Both the position numbers and the translations under genes were made by a program. Below are positions 17,070-26,107 of a stretch of DNA of 54,443 nt, piece after piece (position 1 is the stretch's first letter; each line of letters begins with the position of its first letter). Below the pieces are notes generated by a model. It saw only the letters and a program-made list of their open reading frames with translations, was not told the origin of the DNA and made no database searches. Origin of the DNA: an uncultured Lentisphaeria bacterium (lineage in GTDB: Bacteria > Verrucomicrobiota > Lentisphaeria > Victivallales > UBA1829); contig CAJKAR010000031.1 of the NCBI GenBank assembly GCA_905197955.1, positions 1-54,443 on the forward strand, in the 5' to 3' direction.

Positions 17070-19088
17070 TTATTCCGGTTTCTGGTTGCCGTCTGGAGCT
17101 GCACCGGGAGTGTGCAGAGCCTCATCCAGCACATCATGATCTTTGTTTTCGCGCGGGGGCATACCGAGGAGTTCGCGGATTTCCGCAGCATCCAGCGTTT
17201 CGCGCTCGAGCAGAGCATGAGCCAGCTTATCGAGTTCATCGCGATGTTCCGTGAGAATTTTGGTTGCGGTGGCCTTCGCCTCCATGACGATCCGCTTGAT
17301 TTCGAGATCGATTTCTCGAGCGGTTTCCTCGCTGAACGATTCGTTGCGCGTGATATCTCTGCCGAGGTAGATGTGATCCGCGCGTTCTCCATACTGCACC
17401 GTTCCGAGTTTTTCACTCATACCGAAGGCACAGACCATGGCTTTTGCAACTTTGGTTGCATGTTCGATATCGGCGGATGCTCCGCTGGTGACATCGCCGA
17501 GGACCAGTTCTTCGGCAACGCGCCCTCCCATATCCTGAACCATGGAGTCGATCATTTCAAGACGGCTCTGGGAATAGCGGTCTTCATCGGGCATCATCAT
17601 GGTTGCTCCGAGATACGCTTGTCCGCGCGGAATAATCGTGACCTTATGCAGTCCCATTGCATTTTTGCAGTGCAGATTGACGATCGCATGTCCGGCCTCG
17701 TGCCATGCTGTGAGTTTGCGTTCGCGTTCCGAGATTTTGCGGCTTTTGCGTTCGCGTCCCCAGCGGACTTTGTCTCTTGCTTCTTCGAGATCGGCCTGAA
17801 TTGCGGCAGGACGGTTGTTTCTTGCTGCAAGGAGCGCTGCCTCATTGATCAGATTGGCAAGATCCGCCCCGCTGAAGCCCGGAGTGCTTCTGGCGATGGT
17901 GTCGAGATTGACAGCGGGATCCAGCTTGATATTTTTCGCATGAACATCAAGAATTTTTCTTCTGCCGCGGATATCGGGCAGATCAATGACAATCTGCCGG
18001 TCGAAACGTCCGGGACGGAGCAGGGCGGGATCCAGCACATCCGCGCGGTTGGTCGCCGCAAGAACAATGACTCCTTCCTGAGTTTCGAGTCCGTCCATTT
18101 CCACGAGCATGGCGTTGAGTGTCTGTTCGCGTTCATCGTGTCCGCCGCCGATTCCGGTGAAGCGGGAGCGGCCGACCGCGTCGATTTCATCGATGAAGAT
18201 CAGACATGGCGCATTTTTCCTTGCCTGTTCGAACATATCGCGAACGCGGCTTGCTCCCACGCCCACGAACATTTCCACAAAATCCGAACCGCTGATCGCA
18301 AAGAACGGCACATTGGCCTCTCCTGCGACGGCTTTGGCCAGCAGAGTCTTTCCAGTTCCCGGCGGTCCCATGAGAAGCGCCCCTTTCGGGATGCGTCCGC
18401 CGAGCATTTTGAATTTCAGCGGATCTTTGAGATAATCGACAATTTCCTTGGTTTCTTCCTTAGCCTCGTCGCATCCGGCAACGTCATCGAATTTCTTTTT
18501 ATTTTCATCCGCCGTAATCATTCTGGCGCGGCTTTTCCCGAACTGCATGGCGCCTTTGCCCGCCATTTTCAGCTGACGGGAGAAGAGAATGTATATGAAT
18601 CCGATAATCAGGATTCCGATCACCAGATTGACAATCAGATTTTTCCACCAGTTGTCCCGTTGCAGAACTTCCACCTTGACTTTGTCAAGTCCCTTCATGA
18701 TGGCGTCGGTTTTGATAACGCGCGTTGCGTAGTAGGATTTTGCCGGCTGCCTGGAATCCTTCTGAGCGATCTGTGTGGTCAGATCGGTGACATCCGAGTT
18801 TGTCTGCCGGAGATTCTTCCGGTACTCTCCCTCGATATAAAGGACGTTTTCGGATTCCGGAGTAATGACGGCGGTTTTGATATCGCCCGCCGAGAGTTTC
18901 TTTTCGAAGGTGGTCTGACTCCATTCGACTCTTGCGCCGACTGCAGGATTGTATTTGTATACAAACAGTGTCACAATCATCATAAGGATGAGCAGCCAGA
19001 TGAAAATCGAGAGGGGAGGGCGTCTCGATGGCATACCGGGACGGTTCTGTACCGGCGGGGGCGGATTTTTTTTTTGATCGTCGTTCAT
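17070..19088 (-). CDS. ftsH: ATP-dependent zinc metalloprotease FtsH
   Basis: A 672-residue inner-membrane AAA+ protease that degrades misfolded membrane proteins and regulators. Two transmembrane helices (about 28-46 and 148-170) flank a periplasmic domain. The AAA module has Walker A GPPGTGKT (241-248), Walker B with DEID (300-303), the FVGVGASR pore loop and the RPGRFDR arginine finger. The zinc site is HEAGH (463-467). Length is normal for the family. The cytoplasmic N-terminus is unusually proline-rich (KKNPPPPVQNRPG). An FHA membrane protein lies upstream and DUF167 downstream. Confidence 0.97.
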   Translation of the reverse strand: MNDDQKKNPPPPVQNRPGMPSRRPPLSIFIWLLILMMIVTLFVYKYNPAVGARVEWSQTTFEKKLSAGDIKTAVITPESENVLYIEGEYRKNLRQTNSDVTDLTTQIAQKDSRQPAKSYYATRVIKTDAIMKGLDKVKVEVLQRDNWWKNLIVNLVIGILIIGFIYILFSRQLKMAGKGAMQFGKSRARMITADENKKKFDDVAGCDEAKEETKEIVDYLKDPLKFKMLGGRIPKGALLMGPPGTGKTLLAKAVAGEANVPFFAISGSDFVEMFVGVGASRVRDMFEQARKNAPCLIFIDEIDAVGRSRFTGIGGGHDEREQTLNAMLVEMDGLETQEGVIVLAATNRADVLDPALLRPGRFDRQIVIDLPDIRGRRKILDVHAKNIKLDPAVNLDTIARSTPGFSGADLANLINEAALLAARNNRPAAIQADLEEARDKVRWGRERKSRKISERERKLTAWHEAGHAIVNLHCKNAMGLHKVTIIPRGQAYLGATMMMPDEDRYSQSRLEMIDSMVQDMGGRVAEELVLGDVTSGASADIEHATKVAKAMVCAFGMSEKLGTVQYGERADHIYLGRDITRNESFSEETAREIDLEIKRIVMEAKATATKILTEHRDELDKLAHALLERETLDAAEIRELLGMPPRENKDHDVLDEALHTPGAAPDGNQKPE

Positions 19089-19128
19089 AGATATTAAAAA
19101 CCTTTTCTCTCTGATTTTTTCAGTTAAT

Positions 19129-19174
19129 CAAGATAATCTTGTATTACGATTCGCGCCGGAAGGACCCGGCGCGA
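19129..19174. other. palindrome and GC-rich hairpin between the FHA gene and ftsH
   Basis: A perfect 13-base palindrome CAAGATAATCTTG is at 19129-19141. A hairpin with a 9-base stem (TCGCGCCGG, 19151-19159, against CCGGCGCGA, 19166-19174) and a 6-base loop follows. No T-run follows the hairpin on the minus strand, so termination is uncertain; it may attenuate read-through or stabilise the FHA transcript. The palindrome lies in the ftsH leader region and could be a regulator site. Confidence 0.45.
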
Positions 19175-19214
19175 GTATAAATTGCAACGGAATGGATTAC
19201 AGCAGATCTGTCTG

Positions 19215-19736
19215 TCAGTTTTTTCCAGAATTCAACTGCATGAGCAGCACCGCCAGCAGCACGATGACAGCCAGAACAAGCAGTCCAAGCAGGATCACAA
19301 TAACGATCGTGGTGATGTTTTTGCCTTTCGGTTTGCCCTGGGAGACTGTTTCAAGACGTTTCAAGGTGGAAGTCCCCAGATTGGAAGTCGATGAGATATC
19401 GATTTTTGTCATGGTTTTGACTTCTCTTGTCCCGCTTTTATCGTTGCAGTCGTAAAGCATTTCCACGCCGCCGAGCTGGATCATGTCGGTACTTTTCAGT
19501 TCTTTTTCCGTGATCGGCTCATTATTGACTCTGGAACCGTTTGTGGAGTTCCGGTCGCGGAGAATATAGGTGGAACCCTTCTTGATGAAATCTGCGTGGT
19601 AGGAACTGATGGACGGGTCTTTGATGCAGATGTCGCGTTCATCCACACGGCCGACTGTATGAATATCCTTAGTCAGTTCAAATACTTTCCCTCTGAACTG
19701 TTCCGACAAGACAATAAGTTTAGGTGTATCCGCCAT
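19215..19736 (-). CDS. membrane-anchored FHA-domain protein
   Basis: A 173-residue protein with an N-terminal forkhead-associated domain: GR at 29-30, SSYHADF with S44/H47, and NSTNG at 63-67 are the phosphothreonine-binding positions. A threonine/serine-rich linker (about 107-140) leads to one transmembrane helix (about 141-165) and a very short tail. The FHA domain would face the cytoplasm and bind phosphorylated partners, pointing to a Ser/Thr kinase elsewhere in the genome. The start follows GAGGATC. It precedes ftsH on the same strand; a functional link is only suggested by position. Confidence 0.85.
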   Translation of the reverse strand: MADTPKLIVLSEQFRGKVFELTKDIHTVGRVDERDICIKDPSISSYHADFIKKGSTYILRDRNSTNGSRVNNEPITEKELKSTDMIQLGGVEMLYDCNDKSGTREVKTMTKIDISSTSNLGTSTLKRLETVSQGKPKGKNITTIVIVILLGLLVLAVIVLLAVLLMQLNSGKN

Positions 19737-19915
19737 GGCTGATCCTCATATATTGGTACAGGGTTCGCAAGCCTGCTGTTTGCGCAATTGTTTTAAATAT
19801 GAAGATATATCAAAAAATGCACTTGTCAATAGGCAAAGAGAGGAAAAATCGAAAAAAAAGTGTTCTTTTCTTCTTTTTTTTTCGGAAATCGGACTGGAAA
19901 AATCGTCGCCAGCTG

Positions 19916-19960
19916 TTATATTCATAAGTTCAGTATTTTTATAACACATTTTTTGTGTCA
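19916..19960. promoter_or_regulatory. intergenic inverted repeats upstream of tig
   Basis: Between the FHA gene and the trigger factor gene, an inverted repeat TGTTATA...TATAACA brackets about 19 bases (near 19913-19945), and a short ACACA...TGTGT repeat follows. The region is AT-rich and must contain the promoters for both directions, but no convincing -35/-10 pair could be fixed. Confidence 0.3.
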
Positions 19961-19994
19961 ATCATCACAGTAACGCAATGGAAAGGTGGATAGC

Positions 19995-21317
19995 ATGTCT
20001 GCTGACTCTTTGAAAGACTCGATCCAGATTGAGTTTAAGGAAACGGCTCCCTGCGCTCAGGAAGCCTCCGTCAAAATTCCGGCGACGGAAGTCGAAAAGA
20101 CTTTTAACAATATCGTGAAAGAAATCTCCCGCGAAGTTCAGATCCAGGGATTCCGGAAAGGCAAAGTGCCTCCTGCTCTTGTCAAGGCCAGATTCTCTCA
20201 GAATATTGTGGAAGATACCGCCAAACATCTCCAGAATGCCGCGATTGAAAAGATTCAGTCGGAACTCGATCTTGTTGCTGTGACCGCTCTGGATGATGGA
20301 AAAGTCATGCCGGCGACGGATAAGGAATACACCTTCAAGGCTTCGATTGAGACCGCTCCCAAGTTTGAGCTCCCCGATTACAAAGCCATGTCGATCGAGG
20401 TCGCAAAGGGCGAAGATGCCGAAAAGCAGATCGCGGAACGTCTCGCCAGCTTGAAGGACATCTATGCCGATGATATCAAAGTGGAAACCGAATCTCTTGC
20501 CGGCGATATGCTGAAAGTTTCCTATGAATCCGATTTCCAGCCTGCCGAAGATGCCTCTCCCTCTCTGAAACGCATGGCGAAGGCCGACGAGGCCTGGATC
20601 TGGCTTCATGAGCCGGAATACGTCCCCGGCGCGAATGCCGCTCTGACCGGAGTCAAGGCCGGTGAGACCCGCGAGTTTACCTCCGAGTTCCCCGCCGACT
20701 GGCGCGAACAGGGACTCGCTGGCAAGAAAGTCAAATACACGGTGAAGGTGAACGAGGTCCAGCGCAAGCAGCCGGTGGAAGATGATGCGAAACTCGCGGA
20801 AAAACTCCATGTGGAAAGCGTTGAGAAACTTCATGAGGATCTGAAGAAATCCATCGAATTCAAGATCGAAAATGACCGGAAGAATGCCGCACGCGAGAAG
20901 GTGCTGGATCTCCTTCTTGCCAAGGCCGGTGCATTCGATCTGCCGAAATCCATCGTGGAAGGTGAGACGGAGCGGGAATTCACGAAGCTGGCAAATCAGC
21001 TTGTCCGCAGCGAAGCGGATGTCGAAAAGTTCAAAGCCGAGAAGGAAAAACATCTTGAGACTGCGAAGGCCGAGGCGGAAAAGAGCCTGAGACGCTTCTT
21101 CGTGATCCGCAAGATTGCCGAGGCCGAGAAGATCGAAGTTTCCAAGAACGAATTTGATGCCCAGATCAAGAGCATGAGCTCCTATTTCGGCTACAAGGAA
21201 AAAGATGTTGTCAAGGCGATCCGCCGCAACGGCGCGATCGGCGAGATCCATGCGGATCTCCTGACCGGCAAAGTCCTGGATTTCATTGTGGACAAAGCCG
21301 ATATCAAAGAAGTTTGA
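19995..21317 (+). CDS. tig: trigger factor
   Basis: A 440-residue ribosome-bound chaperone and peptidyl-prolyl isomerase. The ribosome-binding signature GFRKGKVP is near residue 45. A PPIase-like middle domain and a charged, helical C-terminal chaperone domain follow. Length matches the family. The start ATG at 19995 has AAAGGTGG just upstream; a GTG nine bases earlier lies inside that site and is rejected. Its order with clpP and clpX (tig-clpP-clpX) is widely conserved in bacteria. Confidence 0.95.
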   Translation: MSADSLKDSIQIEFKETAPCAQEASVKIPATEVEKTFNNIVKEISREVQIQGFRKGKVPPALVKARFSQNIVEDTAKHLQNAAIEKIQSELDLVAVTALDDGKVMPATDKEYTFKASIETAPKFELPDYKAMSIEVAKGEDAEKQIAERLASLKDIYADDIKVETESLAGDMLKVSYESDFQPAEDASPSLKRMAKADEAWIWLHEPEYVPGANAALTGVKAGETREFTSEFPADWREQGLAGKKVKYTVKVNEVQRKQPVEDDAKLAEKLHVESVEKLHEDLKKSIEFKIENDRKNAAREKVLDLLLAKAGAFDLPKSIVEGETEREFTKLANQLVRSEADVEKFKAEKEKHLETAKAEAEKSLRRFFVIRKIAEAEKIEVSKNEFDAQIKSMSSYFGYKEKDVVKAIRRNGAIGEIHADLLTGKVLDFIVDKADIKEV

Positions 21318-21459
21318 CGCTGTTTTTCAGCGTGAAGAGTCGGCATTCCGACACGGAAAACGGGATGGGGCGAACGGCTCCATCCTTCTTCCTGTCAGGA
21401 TGTCTGTAATTTTTGAGCAGGATTTCCGGTTCGCCGGCCATTGAACCGGAGATGGAAAC

Positions 21460-21488
21460 GCAGGTTGCATCAGAATCATTCAACCTGC
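21460..21488 (+). other. hairpin in the clpP leader
   Basis: An 8-base perfect inverted repeat, GCAGGTTG (21460-21467) and CAACCTGC (21481-21488), lies 22 bases before the clpP start. Another short stem (CCGGTTC/GAACCGG, about 21426-21449) precedes it. The 193-base tig-clpP spacer therefore has several possible RNA structures, but no T-run to make a standard terminator. Confidence 0.4.
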
Positions 21489-21510
21489 AGAATAATCGAA
21501 GGAGAATCGC

Positions 21511-22107
21511 ATGATCAAGAATTCAATGCTTGTTCCGATGGTGGTTGAACAGACCGGACAGGGAGAGCGCGGATATGATATCTATTCGCGTCTGCTCAAA
21601 GACAGAATCATTTTCCTCGGAACGCCGATTGATGATACCGTGGCCAATCTGATTGTTGCGGAACTGCTCTATCTGCAGTCCGAGGATCCGAAAAAAGATA
21701 TTGATATGTACATCAACAGTCCGGGCGGAGTGATTACTTCCGGTCTTGCGATTCTCGACTGCATGAAAGTGATTTCCTGCGATGTCAAGACCTATTGTGT
21801 CGGACAGGCCGCCAGCATGGCCGCTGTCCTGCTCTGTGCCGGGACCAAAGGCAAGCGTTTTGCCCTGCCGAATGCACGGGTGATGATTCATCAGCCGCGG
21901 GGCGGATCCGAAGGTACCGCCGCCGATATCGACATCCAGGCAAAAGAGATTCTTGCCATGCGTACAAAACTCAATCAGATTATTGCGACTCACACGGGAC
22001 AGAGCATCCAGAAGGTGACTCGCGATACGGATCGCGATTATTTCATGTCTGCGGAAGAAGCGGTGAAATACGGGATCGTTGACAGCATCATTCAACACAG
22101 AGCCTGA
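21511..22107 (+). CDS. clpP: ATP-dependent Clp protease proteolytic subunit
   Basis: A 198-residue serine protease subunit. The catalytic triad is S102 (GQAASMAA), H127 (MIHQPRGG) and D176 (TDRDYF). The oxyanion segment INSPGGVITSG is at 69-79. It forms the tetradecameric chamber that pairs with ClpX, encoded 13 bases downstream. The start follows GAAGGAGAATCGC. Length is typical. Confidence 0.97.
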   Translation: MIKNSMLVPMVVEQTGQGERGYDIYSRLLKDRIIFLGTPIDDTVANLIVAELLYLQSEDPKKDIDMYINSPGGVITSGLAILDCMKVISCDVKTYCVGQAASMAAVLLCAGTKGKRFALPNARVMIHQPRGGSEGTAADIDIQAKEILAMRTKLNQIIATHTGQSIQKVTRDTDRDYFMSAEEAVKYGIVDSIIQHRA

Positions 22108-22120
22108 ACGGGAGCGGATT

Positions 22121-23434
22121 ATGGGCAAGGATAACAACGGCGGAGAGATTCCGCGCTGCTCCTTCTGCGGCCGTCTGGCGAACGAGCCCGGTGTCGGACA
22201 GATTATTTCCAGTCCGAGCGGCGCTTCCATCTGCCAGAGCTGCGTGGAGACGTGCGAAGAGCTGATTCATCCGGCAAAAAAGAAGGTTGATCCGACAAAA
22301 CAGCCGCTTCCTATTGAGAATATCAAAGTTCCGAAGCCGGCGGAAATCAAGGCCGAACTGGATAAATATGTCGTCGGTCAGAACACGGCAAAGAAGATTC
22401 TTTCCGTCGCGGTTTACAACCACTACAAACGGCTGAAAAGCAGAGGCGGAAACGTTTCTCCGGAAGATTCCGATATCGAAATTGAAAAAAGCAATGTCCT
22501 GCTGATCGGTCCTACCGGCTCCGGCAAGACTCTGCTTGCCAGAACCATGGCGAAGATGCTTGATGTGCCTTTCTGCATTACCGATGCCACGACTCTGACC
22601 GAGGCGGGGTATGTGGGAGAGGATGTCGAGAACATTATTCTCCGTCTGCTTCAGGCGGCGGATTTCGATGTCGCCCGGGCGCAGATCGGCATCATTTATG
22701 TGGATGAAATTGATAAGATCGCCAAGAAGGGGGAGAATGTCTCCATTACCCGCGATGTCTCCGGGGAAGGCGTTCAGCAGGCGCTTCTGAAAATCCTGGA
22801 AGGAACGATTGCGAATGTTCCTCCGAAGGGCGGACGGAAGCATCCGAACCAGGAATATATTCAGGTTGACACCTCCAATATTCTGTTTATCTGCGGCGGA
22901 GCGTTTGTGGGGCTGGACAAGATGATTCAGCGCCGGGTCGGTAAACGTGTGCTCGGCTTCAACCAGCAGAAATCCGATGAGCAGCGGGCGGTGGAGATCG
23001 ACAGTTCCAAGGCGCTGGCCCTGACCGAACCCGAAGATCTTGTGAAATACGGAATTATTCCGGAATTCATAGGTCGTCTTCCGGTGGTTACCTCGCTGGA
23101 GCCTCTTTCAAAAGAGGATCTCATGAAGATTCTGGTCGAGCCGAAAAATGCGATCACGAAGCAGTATGAGAAACTCATGGCGATGGAAAACGTCAAACTT
23201 GAGTTTGAGAAGGGCGCTTTGGAGGCGATCGCCGACAAGGCTTGCGAAAAAGGCACCGGTGCACGCGGACTGCGTTCCATTATCGAGGGCATCATGGTGA
23301 ATATCATGTATGATGTTCCCTCCCGTGCCGATGTCGAAAAATGCATCATTACCAGAGCCACTGTGGAAGGCGGTGCTCCGCAGCTGGTCAAACGGGGCGC
23401 CGAAAAACAGAAAAACGTGAAAAAAACGGTCTGA
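22121..23434 (+). CDS. clpX: Clp protease ATP-binding subunit ClpX
   Basis: A 437-residue AAA+ unfoldase that feeds substrates to ClpP. The N-terminal zinc-binding domain has C13-x2-C16 and C38-x2-C41. Walker A is GPTGSGKT. The YVGEDVENI, GEGVQQALLKILEGT and GAFVGL segments are typical of ClpX. The start at 22121 (MGKDNN) follows GGGAGCGG; an upstream extension overlapping clpP is not needed. The IGF-type ClpP-docking loop appears as a variant, VLGFNQQ. Confidence 0.97.
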   Translation: MGKDNNGGEIPRCSFCGRLANEPGVGQIISSPSGASICQSCVETCEELIHPAKKKVDPTKQPLPIENIKVPKPAEIKAELDKYVVGQNTAKKILSVAVYNHYKRLKSRGGNVSPEDSDIEIEKSNVLLIGPTGSGKTLLARTMAKMLDVPFCITDATTLTEAGYVGEDVENIILRLLQAADFDVARAQIGIIYVDEIDKIAKKGENVSITRDVSGEGVQQALLKILEGTIANVPPKGGRKHPNQEYIQVDTSNILFICGGAFVGLDKMIQRRVGKRVLGFNQQKSDEQRAVEIDSSKALALTEPEDLVKYGIIPEFIGRLPVVTSLEPLSKEDLMKILVEPKNAITKQYEKLMAMENVKLEFEKGALEAIADKACEKGTGARGLRSIIEGIMVNIMYDVPSRADVEKCIITRATVEGGAPQLVKRGAEKQKNVKKTV

Positions 23435-23512
23435 CTGGATCGAAAAACAGGATTCTTTTTCAGGGAGCCGGATGGTTCCCTGAACTTTTTCCTTTGACAG
23501 GATTTTCCGGAA

Positions 23513-24649
23513 ATGATGGATAAGAATATTGAGATCAGAAAAAAACTTGTCGCTTCATGCAGACGTATTGTGATCAAAGCCGGGACGCGTCTTCTGACCG
23601 ATCCGGAAGCGCTGGCGGTGCTGATTCGCCAGATTAAAACGGTCCGGGATTCCGGAATTCAGGTCCTGCTGGTGTCGTCCGGAGCGGTTGGAACGGGGAT
23701 GCGCAGTCTCGGACTGAAAAAACGGCCCCGTCGTCTTTCCGAGGTGCAGGCGCTTGCCGCCATCGGTCAGATTCGTCTGATGTCCGTGTACGAGGCCGAA
23801 TGCGAAAAGCTCGGCTTCAAAGCCGCTCAGATTCTGCTGACCGCGGAAGATCTCCGTTCCCGCGAGCGGCATTTGAATGCGCTGAACTGCATTGAGTCGC
23901 TCCTTGCGCAGGACGTCCTGCCGATTATCAATGAGAACGACCCCGTTTCCGTTGATGAGCTGAAATTCGGCGATAATGATATCCTTGCGGCATTGCTGGC
24001 TTCCATGACCCGTTCCGATCTTGCGATTATTCTGACAACTGTGGATGGACTCATGCGGCCGAACCCGGATGGGACTCTCGGAGAACGCATTTCGCTTGTC
24101 GAGGGCGTGACCGATGAACAGCGCAATATGGCGAACGGTACCGATGACAGCAGTATGTCGATCGGCGGAATGAAGTCGAAGCTCCGCTGCGCGGAAATTC
24201 TGAACTCCGCGGGAGAGTGCCTCTGGATCGCCTCCGGAAAGGACGCTCATGTGATCGAACGGATTTTCAACGGCGAGGATGTGGGAACCGTGTTTATTCC
24301 GCATCACCGGACGAAAGTGGAGTCCAGAAAACGGTGGCTGGCAACCTTTGCAAAGCCTTCCGGGAAGATCATTATCGACTCCGGAGCGGTTCAGGCGCTT
24401 GCCACACATGGAAGCAGTCTTCTGCCTGCGGGAATGAAATTCGTGCAGGGGACATTCAAGCGCGGAAGCATCGTGGAGGTCTGCTCGCTGGAGGGCGAAT
24501 TGATCGCAAAGGGCCTGACAAACTTCAGCTCCGAGGACTGCATGAAACTGATCGGCTGCCAGACTTCCGAAATTCACGACATCCTCCGCTGTGATGCCGA
24601 CAGCGAAATCATCCACCGTAATAATATGGCTGTTCTGAAAGCCGATTGA
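23513..24649 (+). CDS. proB: glutamate 5-kinase with PUA domain
   Basis: A 378-residue enzyme that phosphorylates glutamate in the first step of proline synthesis. The amino-acid kinase domain shows VIKAGTRLL, LVSSGAVGTGM, INENDPVSVDELKFGDND and GGMKSKLRCAEI. A C-terminal PUA domain (about 285-365) completes the standard long form. It starts with two methionines at 23513/23516 and lies 78 bases after clpX. No proA lies in the window, so the next pathway enzyme is encoded elsewhere. Confidence 0.95.
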   Translation: MMDKNIEIRKKLVASCRRIVIKAGTRLLTDPEALAVLIRQIKTVRDSGIQVLLVSSGAVGTGMRSLGLKKRPRRLSEVQALAAIGQIRLMSVYEAECEKLGFKAAQILLTAEDLRSRERHLNALNCIESLLAQDVLPIINENDPVSVDELKFGDNDILAALLASMTRSDLAIILTTVDGLMRPNPDGTLGERISLVEGVTDEQRNMANGTDDSSMSIGGMKSKLRCAEILNSAGECLWIASGKDAHVIERIFNGEDVGTVFIPHHRTKVESRKRWLATFAKPSGKIIIDSGAVQALATHGSSLLPAGMKFVQGTFKRGSIVEVCSLEGELIAKGLTNFSSEDCMKLIGCQTSEIHDILRCDADSEIIHRNNMAVLKAD

Positions 24650-24657
24650 TTCCGCCA

Positions 24658-25983
24658 ATGAAGATTTATATCAAAACCTACGGCTGTCAGATGAACGAGC
24701 GCGACAGCGATGCCGCCGCCGCAATGCTCGCTGCCGACGGTCATACCATCGTTTCCGACGAAGAGTCCGCCGACCTGATTCTCCTGAACACCTGCAGCGT
24801 CCGGGATCAGGCGGAGCGCAAAGCCATCGGCAAGCTCGGCATTCTGGTTCGTCTGAAAGAGGAGCATCCGCATCTGCTTTTCGGCATCATGGGATGCATG
24901 GCGCAGAGCCGCGGAGCCGAACTGCTGAAAAGTATTCCGCATTTGAATTTCGCGGTCGGAACCGATAAGATTCATGAACTGCCGGAAATCGTTGCTTCGC
25001 TGGCGGAACAGAGAAAAATCGAATCGACCGGTCACGACAACCTGAAAGATGTCGATGGAATCGACGCCCATACGCGAAAACATTCGTTTTCCGATTTCAT
25101 TTCCATCATGCGCGGATGCAACCGCTTCTGTTCCTACTGCATTGTGCCGTACGCTCGCGGACGCGAGCGGAGCCGTTCGCCGGAAGGGATCATAGAGGAG
25201 GCGCGCCGTCTTGCGGATTCCGGCGTGAAGGAGGTTATGCTGCTGGGACAGAATGTTGCCGCCTACGGAATCGACGGCATCTCCTTTCCCGATGATTTTT
25301 CGCCGTTCGCCGATCTGCTGGAGTCGATTGCCAGGATCGAAGGGATCCGCCGGATCCGCTTTACTTCGCCGCATCCGGCATTTTTCAATACGCGCCTGAT
25401 TGAAACGATTGCTCATACTCCGAAGGTCTGCAAGAACATTCATCTGCCGCTGCAGTCCGGATCAAACCGGATTTTGAAGGAGATGAACCGTCCTTATACG
25501 GCGGAACGGTATATGGAGATTGTAAACAAACTCAAGGCGCTCTGTCCGGAGATCGCGTTCTCAACGGATATCATCGTCGGGTTTCCCGGCGAGACGGACG
25601 AGGATTTCGAGGCAACCAGACGTATCATGAACGAGGTCGGCTATGACAATGCCTTCATCTTCAAATATTCCCCGCGCAAGGGGACCCGGGCCGCGGAACA
25701 GATGAAGGATGATGTCCCGCAGAGCATCAAGGAAAAGCGGAATCAGATTCTCCTGGAGGATCTGGCAAAGTACTCGGCAAAGGCAAATGATAAATTCGTC
25801 GGACGCGTTCTTGAAGTCTTTGCCGAGGGGGTCAGCAAGCGCAATTCTTCCCGCTGGAGCGGACGGACCGAACTGAATAAACTGGTCGTATTCGAGCCGA
25901 AAGGCGAATTGAAAAACGGCGATATCCTCCAAGTCCGGATTACACATGCCACCGCAATGACTCTGTTCGGAGAGATCGTTTGA
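24658..25983 (+). CDS. miaB: tRNA-2-methylthio-N6-dimethylallyladenosine synthase
   Basis: A 441-residue radical-SAM methylthiotransferase that modifies A37 of tRNAs. The N-terminal UPF0004 cluster cysteines are C10 (TYGCQMN), C46 (NTCSVRD) and C80 (GCMAQ). The radical-SAM cysteines are C154, C158 and C161 in MRGCNRFCSYCIVPY. A TRAM RNA-binding domain forms the C-terminus. It starts nine bases after the proB stop with no visible Shine-Dalgarno site, so translation is probably coupled to proB. Last gene of its operon, followed by a strong terminator. Confidence 0.95.
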   Translation: MKIYIKTYGCQMNERDSDAAAAMLAADGHTIVSDEESADLILLNTCSVRDQAERKAIGKLGILVRLKEEHPHLLFGIMGCMAQSRGAELLKSIPHLNFAVGTDKIHELPEIVASLAEQRKIESTGHDNLKDVDGIDAHTRKHSFSDFISIMRGCNRFCSYCIVPYARGRERSRSPEGIIEEARRLADSGVKEVMLLGQNVAAYGIDGISFPDDFSPFADLLESIARIEGIRRIRFTSPHPAFFNTRLIETIAHTPKVCKNIHLPLQSGSNRILKEMNRPYTAERYMEIVNKLKALCPEIAFSTDIIVGFPGETDEDFEATRRIMNEVGYDNAFIFKYSPRKGTRAAEQMKDDVPQSIKEKRNQILLEDLAKYSAKANDKFVGRVLEVFAEGVSKRNSSRWSGRTELNKLVVFEPKGELKNGDILQVRITHATAMTLFGEIV

Positions 25984-26063
25984 GTGAAGTCGGAAGAAGA
26001 AGGATTGATCGGGAAAACGTTTGAGAAATCGGAAGAATAATTGAACGGAAATGTTTGAAATCA

Positions 26064-26107
26064 GGTCCGTGCCGTCTGCAATGGGCGGCACGGACCGTTT
26101 GTTTTTT
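26064..26107 (+). terminator. intrinsic terminator after miaB
   Basis: A perfect 11-base stem, GGTCCGTGCCG (26064-26074) paired with CGGCACGGACC (26086-26096), closes an 11-base loop and is followed on the plus strand by GTTTGTTTTTTC. It ends the tig-clpP-clpX-proB-miaB side and abuts the stop codon of the convergent GH2 gene. Confidence 0.9.

Noticed and set aside
17064..19097. A 677-codon plus-strand open frame opposite ftsH
   Set aside because: Exact antisense shadow of an intact ftsH; no recognisable motif.
21465..21493. TTGCAT-17-CAGAAT as a clpP promoter
   Set aside because: The -10 match is poor and the start point would fall on the ribosome-binding site.
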